9,294 nucleotides of DNA from Gammaproteobacteria bacterium (lineage in GTDB: Bacteria > Pseudomonadota > Gammaproteobacteria > Competibacterales > Competibacteraceae), in assembly GCA_020047885.1 (NCBI GenBank), contig JAIFNF010000154.1, positions 1 to 9,294 on the forward strand. Reading direction: 5' to 3'. Below are positions 1 through 8,500 of this stretch, one piece after another. The position numbers were made by a program, and so were the translations under genes. Position 1 is the stretch's first letter; every line of letters starts with the position of its first letter. The notes under the pieces were generated by a model that had not been told where the DNA came from, searched no databases, and saw nothing but the letters and a program-made list of their open reading frames with translations.

Positions 1-916
1 CCGGAGACATGTTATTGCGATGGTGTTTCAATGCACTGGTGTCGCGATTGTCCGCCGCCAACGCCAAGCCGATCATCAGGTCTTGGGCGCGATTGGCGCG
101 ATAGCTGGTCACTGCCCATTCCGCACGTTCGGCTTCATCGAGAATTAATACCAGACCGGGGACATCGAGTTTCCGTAGTTGATGCGCCAGCCAGTTTAAT
201 TTGGCAACGGCCTGGCTGGTTGCGCTCATCTCTTGATGAATACCGTCACTGATGGTGTATGCCGGGATGAATGTCGAACCGATTTTCCCCCAGAACTTGG
301 GAATAGCCTTGCGCAGTGCGTCAAAGCGTTCGATGAATCTGGCCCGTCCTGGGTATCGATCGTGAATCGCCCACAATAGCTGCTTTTCCCGTTCATACGC
401 CCGCCGCAGCAGGGCATCGTCCGGCATGAATACTAACGCCCGCAGCACCATGGCCAAGTCCGCGGGACCTTTGAAGGTACGGTCATCTACCGTGAACGTT
501 AGGGATCGTTCAATAGCGCTGACGATAGCGCGGGGATGTTCCGCCCGGCCATGGGAGGCCCCCATTTCCAGACGGGCTACTGCAAAGTTCTGCTGTTCAA
601 GGGTTCCAGCCAGTAGCTCACTTAAATGCGATTTGCCAGTCCCATAACCGCCAGATAAAGCCTGAACGGAACCTGATGCTTTTTGTTGAATGTGATTGCA
701 AAGGCGTTCCAAGCGATCTTCCTGGCCACAAGTCATCCGCTGTACCACGAAGCGATTAACGACGCCAGCCCGTAATGCCTCTAACGCGGCGCGGGATTCC
801 AAGACCACATTTTTGTTATTAGCCCTGAAGTTATTAACAGTAGCGAGTGCTTCTTCATAAGTTCCTAACTTTGATTCAGCGCTTTCTTCATCCGACAAGG
901 ATTGATTGTCATCCAC
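1..916 (-). CDS. BREX-type P-loop ATPase (BrxD/DUF2791-like), second of a tandem pair, truncated by the window's left edge
   Basis: The frame is open for 305 codons from a GTG at 916 and runs off the left edge without a stop. The GTG is chosen because a strong ribosome binding site (AGGAAGGG, 923-930) sits 6 bases upstream, and an in-frame TAA at 932-934 bars any earlier start. A charged N-terminus (about residues 1-35) leads into the pattern ALEALRAGVVNR, typical of the BREX ATP-binding family. A Walker A (GGYGTGKSH, residues 89-97) and a hydrophobic Walker B ending in DEAER (about 256-264) follow. Known: BrxD-type ATPases accompany BREX and related defence loci. Inferred: it powers or switches the system encoded upstream. 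It diverges from the neighbouring ATPase (Ser instead of Thr after the Walker lysine, a different N-terminus), so it is probably a distinct subunit rather than a recent duplicate. The C-terminal part is not visible. Confidence 0.85.
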   Translation of the reverse strand, partial: MDDNQSLSDEESAESKLGTYEEALATVNNFRANNKNVVLESRAALEALRAGVVNRFVVQRMTCGQEDRLERLCNHIQQKASGSVQALSGGYGTGKSHLSELLAGTLEQQNFAVARLEMGASHGRAEHPRAIVSAIERSLTFTVDDRTFKGPADLAMVLRALVFMPDDALLRRAYEREKQLLWAIHDRYPGRARFIERFDALRKAIPKFWGKIGSTFIPAYTISDGIHQEMSATSQAVAKLNWLAHQLRKLDVPGLVLILDEAERAEWAVTSYRANRAQDLMIGLALAADNRDTSALKHHRNNMSP

Positions 917-922
917 ATCATG

Positions 923-930
923 CCCTTCCT
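923..930 (-). promoter_or_regulatory. Ribosome binding site that fixes the GTG start at 916
   Basis: On the minus strand AGGAAGGG lies between the TAA at 932-934 (end of the restored upstream ATPase) and the GTG at 916. An ATG pair in another frame closer to the site leads to a stop after 18 codons, so the GTG in the long open frame is the supported start. Confidence 0.7.
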
Positions 931-931
931 G

Positions 932-2127
932 TTAATCAACGTTAAATGCTATTTTCTTGATCTCATAATCCGTGATCTTCGGAGTTGTTTTCCACTCATA
1001 CAGGATCCGCAAGTAGGTTTTGACAAATAATCGCCGGAAATTCACTTCGAGGGTTTCTTCGATAACCACACTGGCAACCCGCTGCGCGGGTAGGCGATGG
1101 CAAATAACTCGGAAAGAGACTTGGCGACCTTCTGACAGAATTGTTGCTTGTCTTTATCTGTGGGATAACGATCATCCAGTACAATGCGCGGGGCGGGTGG
1201 GAAGTTGGGGAATCCGGTACCCTGAACCCGTTGTTCCAAAGCCATGTTATTGGCGCTTAAGTTGTTGCGAAATTCCGCCCAACTGGGAATAGAGTACAAG
1301 AACATGACGCCCGGCCAGTCCGTGCCTTTTAACGTCTCGTTGATCAGTTGCACCAAGTTATTGGAGGCCATCGCGCGCTCCTTGGCGCTGGTGGACAAGG
1401 AGCGATCGCCTTCGTCCATGACCAGTAACAGACCGGGGTAGCCGATTTGTCGTAACCAGATCGCCAGACAGCGCATCGCCAGTGCGCCGCTCCTGACATC
1501 GATGGCTTCAAGAATGCCGCGTTTTCTGAGGACGGGCGCAATTTTCCCGGAATGCAAGTAGACCATGATCTCATCGAAGGTGGTCTGGTCGTCGCTGGCG
1601 GCAGCGTGGGCGGCGTTGTCAATCGCAATGCGGAAACTGGGCAGGGGCAGATCACCGAGTTGCATCAGTTGTTGCTGGGCATATTCTGAAGCATCAAGGT
1701 CTAAATTGGGGGGAGGCGTCACCCATAAGCGAATCAGGCCCGCGATGCCATCAGTGGACACGCCACCGCTCGGCAGGGGAACTACTAATGTTTCTGCAAT
1801 GCGCTGATAGATGAGGTCAAAGCGCGTCAGGGGACAGGAATCCTTGCTAAGTTCAATAAAGGCGCTGGCAAAGCCGTGTCGGTGCGCCAGTCGCTCAATG
1901 ACCCGGAGGTAATGGGTTTTACCACCGCCATAGTACCCTTCAACCAGTTTAAAGGTGCCTTGATCGGTTTCCCGGAGCAGACCTTGTGCGCCAAAATATT
2001 CATCAGTAAAAACGGCCAGATCCCGTTCCAGTCCCACAGAAATCAGGTCAGTCAATTGAGCGGATGGCGGCGTACCTTTGGAAAGGCTTTCGATAGCTTC
2101 CCGGGCTTGGGCACGTTTAATTTCCAT
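932..2127 (-). CDS. BREX-type P-loop ATPase (BrxD/DUF2791-like), with an apparent frameshift near its 3' end
   Basis: As written, the frame from ATG 2127 (GGAG at 2136-2139, 8 bases upstream) stops at 1042 after 361 residues. The last 13 or so residues look foreign. The family-like tail continues instead in a second frame from about 1079 to a TAA at 932-934, adding about 48 residues (it begins VASVVIEETLEVNFRRLF). One missing base near 1080-1092 restores a protein of about 398 residues, and the restored stop sits 15 bases before the next gene. Visible: an N-terminal helix with AREAIESLSKG (8-18), Walker A GYYGGGKTH (64-72), Walker B LLLVMDEGDR (about 233-242), and a sensor-like strand around residues 272-280. 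The start is 3 bases past the upstream stop, so translation is probably coupled. Known: BrxD/BREX ATP-binding proteins are defence-island ATPases of unclear mechanism. The lesion may be an assembly error or a true mutation that removes the C-terminus. Confidence 0.85.
1078..1090. repeat. Short perfect hairpin at the ATPase frameshift site
   Basis: CCCGCTGCGCGGG is a 5-bp perfect GC stem with a 3-base loop. It falls exactly where the reading frame of the ATPase gene appears to slip. Such hairpins favour polymerase slippage and base-calling errors. There is no T-run and the site is inside the restored gene, so it is not a terminator. Confidence 0.6.
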
Positions 2128-2130
2128 GGT

Positions 2131-2937
2131 TCATTCTCCAGTGGCGTCCAGGGCAATTTCAACAACGGGGGTATGGTGCTGTTCAATCTGGCAAGGATCA
2201 TCCATGCCGGGTACGGAGATAAAGCGGGAATGATCCTTGGTGACCACGTGGATCGCGCCACGAAAAGCTAATTTAGGAAATCCTTTGATTCCTTCTGCAG
2301 CACGGCGATGAATCCGGGCCAGCAGGTAGCTGAACTCGGCTCTGGAGAGTGGCTGTACTGAATTGGCAGTCGCCGAGTTGAGTTGTTTACGGAGTCCTTT
2401 GCCGTAGGTGCATAGCAACATCAAGAGATTGGGGGAAACATAACGGTTTTCCGTACTGGAGAGCCGTAGCCAGTCGTAAGCGGCCACCAGATTTTTGACA
2501 TGCAGTTCGTCTTTATCGAGAACGTCCTTAATGCGGTTGATCTTGGCTAAAGCTGCTGTGGCCAAACTGGCGGCGTTCTGCGTGGATAGCGTTTCGATGA
2601 CTACACCATCCATAATCGACAGTTCCCAGGTTCCGGGAGTGCGTTCATGGAAGGTGACTGCGCCAAATGAGATATAGGGAGGGCGAAATTCAAAGCCACA
2701 ACTGTTCTTTTGTGCGGCTTCTTTAAGACCTGCCCCCAGGGATTGGCGGATTTTTGGCGCTTCCTGCTCCGCTTTGGCGATCCATTGATCTGCGGTTTCA
2801 TTGGGCAAGTCGAGCGTTTTTTGCATATGCTTGACCACCTCAGTGAATTCCTTGAGATTCCCTTGCGCCCGCAAGGCGGACAGACACTCGGCTAAAGCAT
2901 CGACGCGAGCTACTACACTGGCTTTTGTTTCACTCAT
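2131..2937 (-). CDS. Unrecognised 268-residue protein between drmC and the BREX-type ATPases
   Basis: I do not recognise the family. The protein looks cytoplasmic: no signal peptide and no membrane segment. Residues 1-75 are predominantly charged and helix-forming (for example LKEFTEVVKHMQKTLDLP). A beta-like stretch follows around 82-118 (GFEFRPPYISFGAVTF and a WELSIMDG turn). A helical region comes next (122-215), with a basic segment near 205-220 (RIHRR). It ends in a short beta-rich part containing FRGAIHVV. No Walker, nuclease or methyltransferase motif is evident. It begins 26 bases after the drmC stop with only a weak ribosome binding site (GAGAA, about 8 bases upstream). Its stop is 3 bases from the next start, so it is very probably co-expressed with the ATPases. 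A structural or adaptor subunit of the defence complex is a guess from position only. Base composition resembles the ATPase genes rather than drmABC. Confidence 0.8.
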   Translation of the reverse strand: MSETKASVVARVDALAECLSALRAQGNLKEFTEVVKHMQKTLDLPNETADQWIAKAEQEAPKIRQSLGAGLKEAAQKNSCGFEFRPPYISFGAVTFHERTPGTWELSIMDGVVIETLSTQNAASLATAALAKINRIKDVLDKDELHVKNLVAAYDWLRLSSTENRYVSPNLLMLLCTYGKGLRKQLNSATANSVQPLSRAEFSYLLARIHRRAAEGIKGFPKLAFRGAIHVVTKDHSRFISVPGMDDPCQIEQHHTPVVEIALDATGE

Positions 2938-2963
2938 CTTTGTCGTTCTCGGTTTAGGTTTTT

Positions 2964-3698
2964 TTAGCCATTATTTTTAGCGGTTCCGTCGCTCAACCCC
3001 CGTAACACTCCCGCCTCGATCAACGCGGTGAAGTGCCTTTCCAGTTGCTCTGCCACCGCCGGGACGCGCAATAACACCCCGACTTCGATATTGCGTTCCT
3101 GCGCCGCTTCGGTGAAGTTGGCCGAGGATATGAACGCAACCTGGCGATCGACGACGACGCACTTGGCGTGCAGGCTGGCGCGTTTCCCGGCGTCGAGCGC
3201 CAATGAACGCGGGTCGTAGTACACCGCTGGCCACCGGGAACCCGGCCATTCCTGCGTTTTGAACCGCTCGGCAAAGCGCTGCAACAGTTCCTCGGCGGGC
3301 AGGGTGTTTTGCCACGGGCGTTGCACGTCCAGACACAGCCGCACGTCCAGAGTGGGGTGCCGCTCCATCCGTTTCGCTAGGGCGCGAAACACCTGCCGAC
3401 CTTGATGTACGGCATAGCCCACGACCAGCACACTGTGCCGGGCCTGCGCGAATAACTCGCGCACCACGACCGCCGTATCGCGCAACGCCACGCCGGGCGC
3501 TTCCGGGCCGGTGACGACTAAATCCAGCGCCTCGGTGAGTACCGGCCGGGCAGCGCGGTCTTCAGCCAGCGTCGCCAGCAACCGCATGAGGTGCGCGGTC
3601 TGAAAGCCTTCGCCGGCCAGGCGTTGCCCCTCGATAGCGACCGCTTCAGCGACATCCGCCGCCAGATAACGCAGCAAGCTCACTGCGCTCAAGGGCAT
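2964..3698 (-). CDS. drmC: DrmC, phospholipase D-like DISARM protein
   Basis: From ATG 3698 this encodes 244 residues with one PLD/HKD motif: HAKCVVVD (His177, Lys179, Asp184), then SANFTEAA and an NIEVG segment, as in PLD-superfamily nucleases. The upstream WPAVYYDPRSL stretch is also typical of DrmC. One HKD motif implies dimerisation to form an active site, as known for single-HKD family members. DrmC is part of the DISARM core with DrmA and DrmB, but is reported as less essential than they are. The start is uncertain. The frame stays open to a TTG at 3845, overlapping drmB by 122 bases, and the residues just upstream of 3698 (LRQLSSALQAGRLA) look like family sequence. A TTG at 3719 is an alternative. 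None of these has a convincing ribosome binding site. The 3' end (TAA 2964-2966) is secure. Confidence 0.88.
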   Translation of the reverse strand: MPLSAVSLLRYLAADVAEAVAIEGQRLAGEGFQTAHLMRLLATLAEDRAARPVLTEALDLVVTGPEAPGVALRDTAVVVRELFAQARHSVLVVGYAVHQGRQVFRALAKRMERHPTLDVRLCLDVQRPWQNTLPAEELLQRFAERFKTQEWPGSRWPAVYYDPRSLALDAGKRASLHAKCVVVDRQVAFISSANFTEAAQERNIEVGVLLRVPAVAEQLERHFTALIEAGVLRGLSDGTAKNNG

Positions 3699-3723
3699 GG
3701 CGAGTCGTCCGGCCTGCAATGCG

Positions 3724-5551
3724 CTACTGAGTTGCCGCAGATCGGTCTCGGTCCTGGAAAAAGGCGGCAGCGCTATTATCGACGGTGGGAATGACCAGGG
3801 TGCGGTCGAGAAAATCGTTGAACTGTTCGCAGGAAGTTTCCGCAATCAGCAAGCAACCGTGACAGGCTGCGCCGTGCAAAAAGCGCTGTTCGTGCGGATC
3901 GTCGGGGGCGTGTTGAGCGCAAACCGGGTCATTACTGCATAACCGGCCCCAGTCCAGGGCGGCAGCTAGATGGTGGTGAATCCGCTGCCCGGTTTTCACC
4001 AGTCCGCCCAAGGTGCCTTCCGCATCGGGGCTGGCGGTATAGAGCAGAATCCCGTAACCGAGATCACTGGCGTAAACCCGCTCCCGCAGCGCACTGGCCG
4101 GATAGCCGCAGTCCAGGGCAATCACGGTCAGCAGCAGGTGCGAGAGGGTATGCAGCAGCAGGTAATCCGCGCCGGGAAAGATGCGCTCGCTTTTCGGATG
4201 TTCGGCCAGCCAGCATTTAAATCCCTGTTCCAGTTGGTGATGACGCTGAATGACGGCGGGCTGGTGCAGCCAGTGTTGGATCGCTTCGCGCCGAAAGCCA
4301 ATGAAAATCCCCTCGCCCCGGTTGTCCACCGCCGGCAACCAATGGGTATCCAAACCGAGCGCGGCCCGCTCGACGCCAATATCAAGTTCGCCATCCGTGT
4401 CCAGGGCCACCGCTTCAAAGCGGGTGAAGCCCACCTGGGCGACGACTTCCCGCAGGCGATGAACGAGCAGAACCCGCTCGATGGCCTGCATCCCCGCTTG
4501 ATTCCAGACCGGACGCGGCAAGGCGCGGGCGTAAAACACACTATCGGGATGATCGCGGCCAATCGGGTCTTGATCGGCGGTCAAAACGTCCAGTTCGGCG
4601 TCTTTGATGGTGGCAACGGAACGGTCGCTCGTGGCGCTGCTGGCGGCGCGGCGGGCGCGGATCACGTTGAAAATCTGCCCGCTGTCATAGCCCCCGGCGG
4701 CTTCCCGCACTTTCGCCACTTTGCGGCGGAAGAATTCCACATCTTCCACGGTTTCAGCTTCGGCCAGGGTGTCCCAGACCGCCGCCACCACGTCCCTGAT
4801 CGGATCATCCTGCTCCAGCGGCAAGGAAATCACGCTCAACAGTTGGGCGAAATAGGCATGGCTGGCGGAGCGGATCAGCAGGCGGTTGGGTTCATCGCAT
4901 TCTTCCCGGTGGCCACGACCCAACCACAATCGGCTGCCGTCGCAATGGCCCAGCGCCTTGTATTCCCGTTTTGAGGCCACGGCCATCGACCGCCGTTTAC
5001 CGCAGTCACAGCGCACCCACAAGCTGGCCAGATCGCCACTGCTGCCCTGTTCTTCCATCCACAGCTTCTGACATTGCGGTTTCCTCGGTTCGCCCTCATG
5101 CACCAGGCCATACCAATCGATATCGCCGATATGGCCTTTAGGACAGGCCCGGACAAACCGCACCGGCACCACGGCATATTTCTTCTTTTTGTCATCATCA
5201 TCCTCAATCTGGCCGTTGCGTACCGCCCGCCGATGCACCAGGCGACGGGCACGGCCCTTGATGAAATCCTGAGTGATAAACCATTCCGGAAATTGCCAGA
5301 CGGTGACGCCGGCGCAATTCCTGCACATCGGGCAGAAAGCGGCGAATTTTCTGCAACAACCGGGGTTCGTCGAGCAGGGCACCGGTTCCACGCCAATCAT
5401 CGAGACCGCCGACCAGCACCGAATGCTTGGGAAGATCGATGAGTGCGCCCGGCCCAAAGGTATTGAGCAACTGGCTCCGGCGGACTTGGCCGTCCGGGTG
5501 CTTCACCGGTTTCACTCCACCACGGTTTGGCGGTCGAGGGTTTCTAGCCAT
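3724..5551 (-). CDS. drmB: DrmB, DUF1998-domain DISARM protein, with an apparent frameshift near the N-terminus
   Basis: The N-terminal part, from ATG 5551, has the DrmB signature RRSQLLNTFGPGALIDLP (about residues 24-41) and GGLDDWRG, then DEPRLLQ. That frame stops at 5204. The rest of the family sequence is in another frame that is open to 3724: VWQFPEWF (from about 5304), ACPKGHIGDIDW, RCDCGKRRSM, a C-rich block ending in IRSASHAYF, and the DUF1998 region (about 456-585) with LLLHTLSHLLL. It closes with a cysteine cluster: CSNDPVC, CHGC and SCEQFNDFLDR. Joining the frames by removing one base (or adding two) around 5305-5345 gives about 608 residues, the usual size. Known: DrmB forms a complex with DrmA in DISARM. 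The cysteine pairs suggest zinc binding (inferred). The start overlaps the drmA end by 40 bases; a GTG at 5515 overlapping the drmA stop is an alternative. As written the gene would not make a full protein. Confidence 0.9.
5307..5314. repeat. GC palindrome inside the drmB frameshift interval
   Basis: CGCCGGCG is an 8-base perfect palindrome lying where the drmB reading frame must change (between the DEPRLLQ segment and the VWQFPEWF segment). It is the most slippage-prone spot in that interval, but the exact position of the indel cannot be fixed from one sequence. Confidence 0.4.
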
Positions 5552-8500
5552 AGATTGATACTCGGTTCGACATCGCGCATGGAGCGATTGGCGCGGAATT
5601 TCCAGAGCGGGGGCGCATCGCGGTTGAGGAATTCGTACAGCAGTCGCACCGTGCCACCCACTTCATGCTGGTATTGCAGGGTAATACCCTGCTGGGCGTT
5701 GTCGTGGGCGATGCGGCACCAGCTATCGAGCAAGTCTTTCACCCGGTCGCTGAGATTTTGGCGCAGGGCGGCGACTTCAGCGGGATCGGCCACTGCGGCA
5801 TGACCTTCCGCCCGGTCGCCCAGGACTTTGATCAGCGGGGCTTCAAGCGCGGAGCGCAAAGTTTCGATAGCGGCTGCGCCACGGGGTGGCGTTAACCGAG
5901 GATCGGCGTAGCGCATCAAGGCGGTCAGTACCGCAGGCAAGGCGCGATCCAGGGCGCGGGGAGAAAACGGGGTGACGCTGGTGGCTTCGACACTGCGGTA
6001 GAAGGTCTGGTGATAGGCGGCAAACCGTTCGTAGTGCGAACGATCGCGTGGCCGGTGGATATTCAGCAAGGTGACGATCAATCCGGGCCGGTTCGGGTCG
6101 CGGCCGACCCGACTGCTGGCCTGGATGTATTCAGCGCTGGTCTTGGGCTGGCCGAGGATGACCATCAGCCCTAACCGGATGATGTCGAGACCGACCGAAA
6201 TCATGTTGGTCGCGAGCGCAATGTCGACCCGGTCGGGCTGGGCAAAGTCAAGTTCAAGTCGCCGCTTGGCTTGCGCGACTTCGGCAGTGTTGACTCGCGA
6301 GGTGAGTTCCAGCACTTCAAACTGGATTTTGCGGTCGGCAAACTGGCCCCGCGGTTCGTTGAGGCGCTGCCGTTGACCATAGTGTTGCAGGCGGGTGGTG
6401 ACTTCATCTTCGACAATCCGCCGACTGCCGCCCAGTTCCCGCAGACTGTTGAAATAGCCGAGCAGGGTCAGGTACGGGTCGGCGGGGTTGGGAATCGCTT
6501 TCTTGCCGCCGGCCTCCTCATAGCCCTTCTGGGCGGCAGCCATCAACGCTAGATAGACCCGCAACATCACCACTTTCAGGCTGCGGCCCTGGGCGGCAAT
6601 GCCCACATACAGCCGGGGATGGGTGCGTTCCGGGCCGTGGGTTTCGGCAAAGAAACTGTCGCGGCGATTCAGGCCGGGGGGCGGAAAGATGTCGGCGTCG
6701 CGGCGGTTGAACAGGGCGCGAATCTGATCGGCGGCACGGCGCACGGTGGCGGTTGAGGCAATGATCTTGGGGCGCGGGGCGTCGGGACTGGCTGAACACA
6801 GCGCCTCCAATGCCGTTTCGTACAGCCCGGCGATGGTGCCAAGCGGGCCGGAAATTAAATGCAGTTCGTCCTGAATGATCAGTTCCGGGGGCGGCAAGCG
6901 GCCGTCCGGCAACGGTTGCCCGGTTTTGGGCTGGCAGGGGCCGTAAAAGCCTTCTGAATCATAACGATCTACCAAGCCGAATAACGCGCCGGTTTCGCCT
7001 GTCCAGGGTAAAGCGGCGAATTTATCGACGGTAGCAATGAGAAAACACGGCAAGCGCCGGTAAATCGGTTCGTCGACACTGAGAATCGGCAAGGTGCGCT
7101 CGGTGCGACCAGCGAAATCACAATCGCGATTGACGCAGATCACCCGCAAGTCGGTGGGGGTGTCGGGGTTGGGCACCAGTTGGAAGGCGTTGGGCGTGAA
7201 TTTCTCGCCACACCATGGGCAGTTTTCCAGGGGAATCGGCGCGCTCTTGGTTTTGGTTTTGCCTTTGCCTTCCTTGTAGGCGATGGTTTTATGGCGCGCG
7301 GTGTCTTTGTTATCGTCGCCCTTGCGGCCCATGCGGTTCGGGGTGGCGGCCTTACCGACCCACAGGCCGATTTCAAACCGCCATTCGCCCAATATCTTGG
7401 GATTTTTCTCCCGTTCCAGTTCGAGCGCACAGATCACCGTCGCGGCGCGGCCCAGTTGGTCGAGGGTGAGCAGGCGCAAGGTGTAGCGCATCAGCACCGT
7501 GAGACCGGCGGACTGAATGCCGGGGTAGCGCAATCGGCGCAGGATCAGGGTGAACGCAGCCAGGCCCAAATAGGCTTCGGTTTTACCGCCGCCGGTGGGG
7601 AAGAACAGCAGATCGACAATCCCCCGGTCGTAGTGGCCCGGTTCGACGATGCCGCGCAGGTTGAGCAGGATGAAGGCCAATTGAAACGGTCGCCATGCGG
7701 GAGTTAGACCGGGGCGACGCTGGCGGGCGGCGCGGGCCATGACTCGGTTCATCAGGCGGAAAGCGTGGAAAATCTGCGGATCATGCAGGGCATTCAGGCC
7801 GGCTTCGATGCGGTCAGCGGCTTGCGTGGCGCGATTCAGCAGTTCACGACCAATCTCCTGTTGCGGGAGGCAGAGGGTAGGCAGTTGCGGCGGCTGGCCT
7901 TGAATCCAGTGCCGATAGCCCGAAATCAATGGGCGCAGGGCGGTTTCCACGGCGGCGAAGTCCGGCAAGTCGGCCAAGGTTTCGATCCGCAATTCCACGT
8001 CGGGAAGGGTGGAGGCCGCGACAAATTCGACGGCGGCTTGCGGAATCCAAACGGTGCGGACGGTGTGGCATACCCTCACCCCCAGCCCCTCTCCCAACGG
8101 GCGAGGGGAGTCGGTGATGTCGGCGGCAGTAGCGACACCATGCCCGACGGCGTAGCTGTGAATCGCCCGGTCGTGTAAATCCGCTAAGCGCTCATCCCAT
8201 TCATCGGCGTCATCTCGCCCGCGCAAGTTGGGTTGCGGCAGGAAGGGGCGGGGACTGGTGACGGTGATTTCGGGTTGAAAAACGTAGTGTTCATCGCGGC
8301 GTTCGGCGCTGGAAGCATCACCCCGCTCGTTGCTGAGGAAGATCGAGACGACGCGAGCGCCGGGCGGCAAGCGGTCATGGAGCCGGGCGGGGATGGCGCG
8401 GACGCTGTAGGCGAGTTTGAGCTGGGGATCGGCAGGGACGGGCTGGCTGCACCGGGATCGGTGGCCGGAGGCAGGTAGTTTGATGGAGATCGGGGCGGAA

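Noticed and set aside
1..2127. A complete BREX system
   Set aside because: Only BrxD-like ATPases are seen. There is no BrxC/PglY, PglZ or PglX-type protein in the window, so calling BREX would overstate the evidence.
1876..2271. Plus-strand open frame of 131 codons over the ATPase start
   Set aside because: It is antisense to the ATPase Walker A region and the end of the unknown gene. No family resemblance was seen.
3970..4974. Long open frame of 334 codons on the plus strand
   Set aside because: It lies antisense to the well-supported drmB coding sequence. It has no recognisable motif and reads as low-information shadow sequence typical of GC-rich genes.
5160..5215. Short GAT/AAG low-complexity run in drmB as a possible slippery site
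   Set aside because: It is after the frame change needed by homology, and the frame is consistent on both sides, so it does not explain the lesion.
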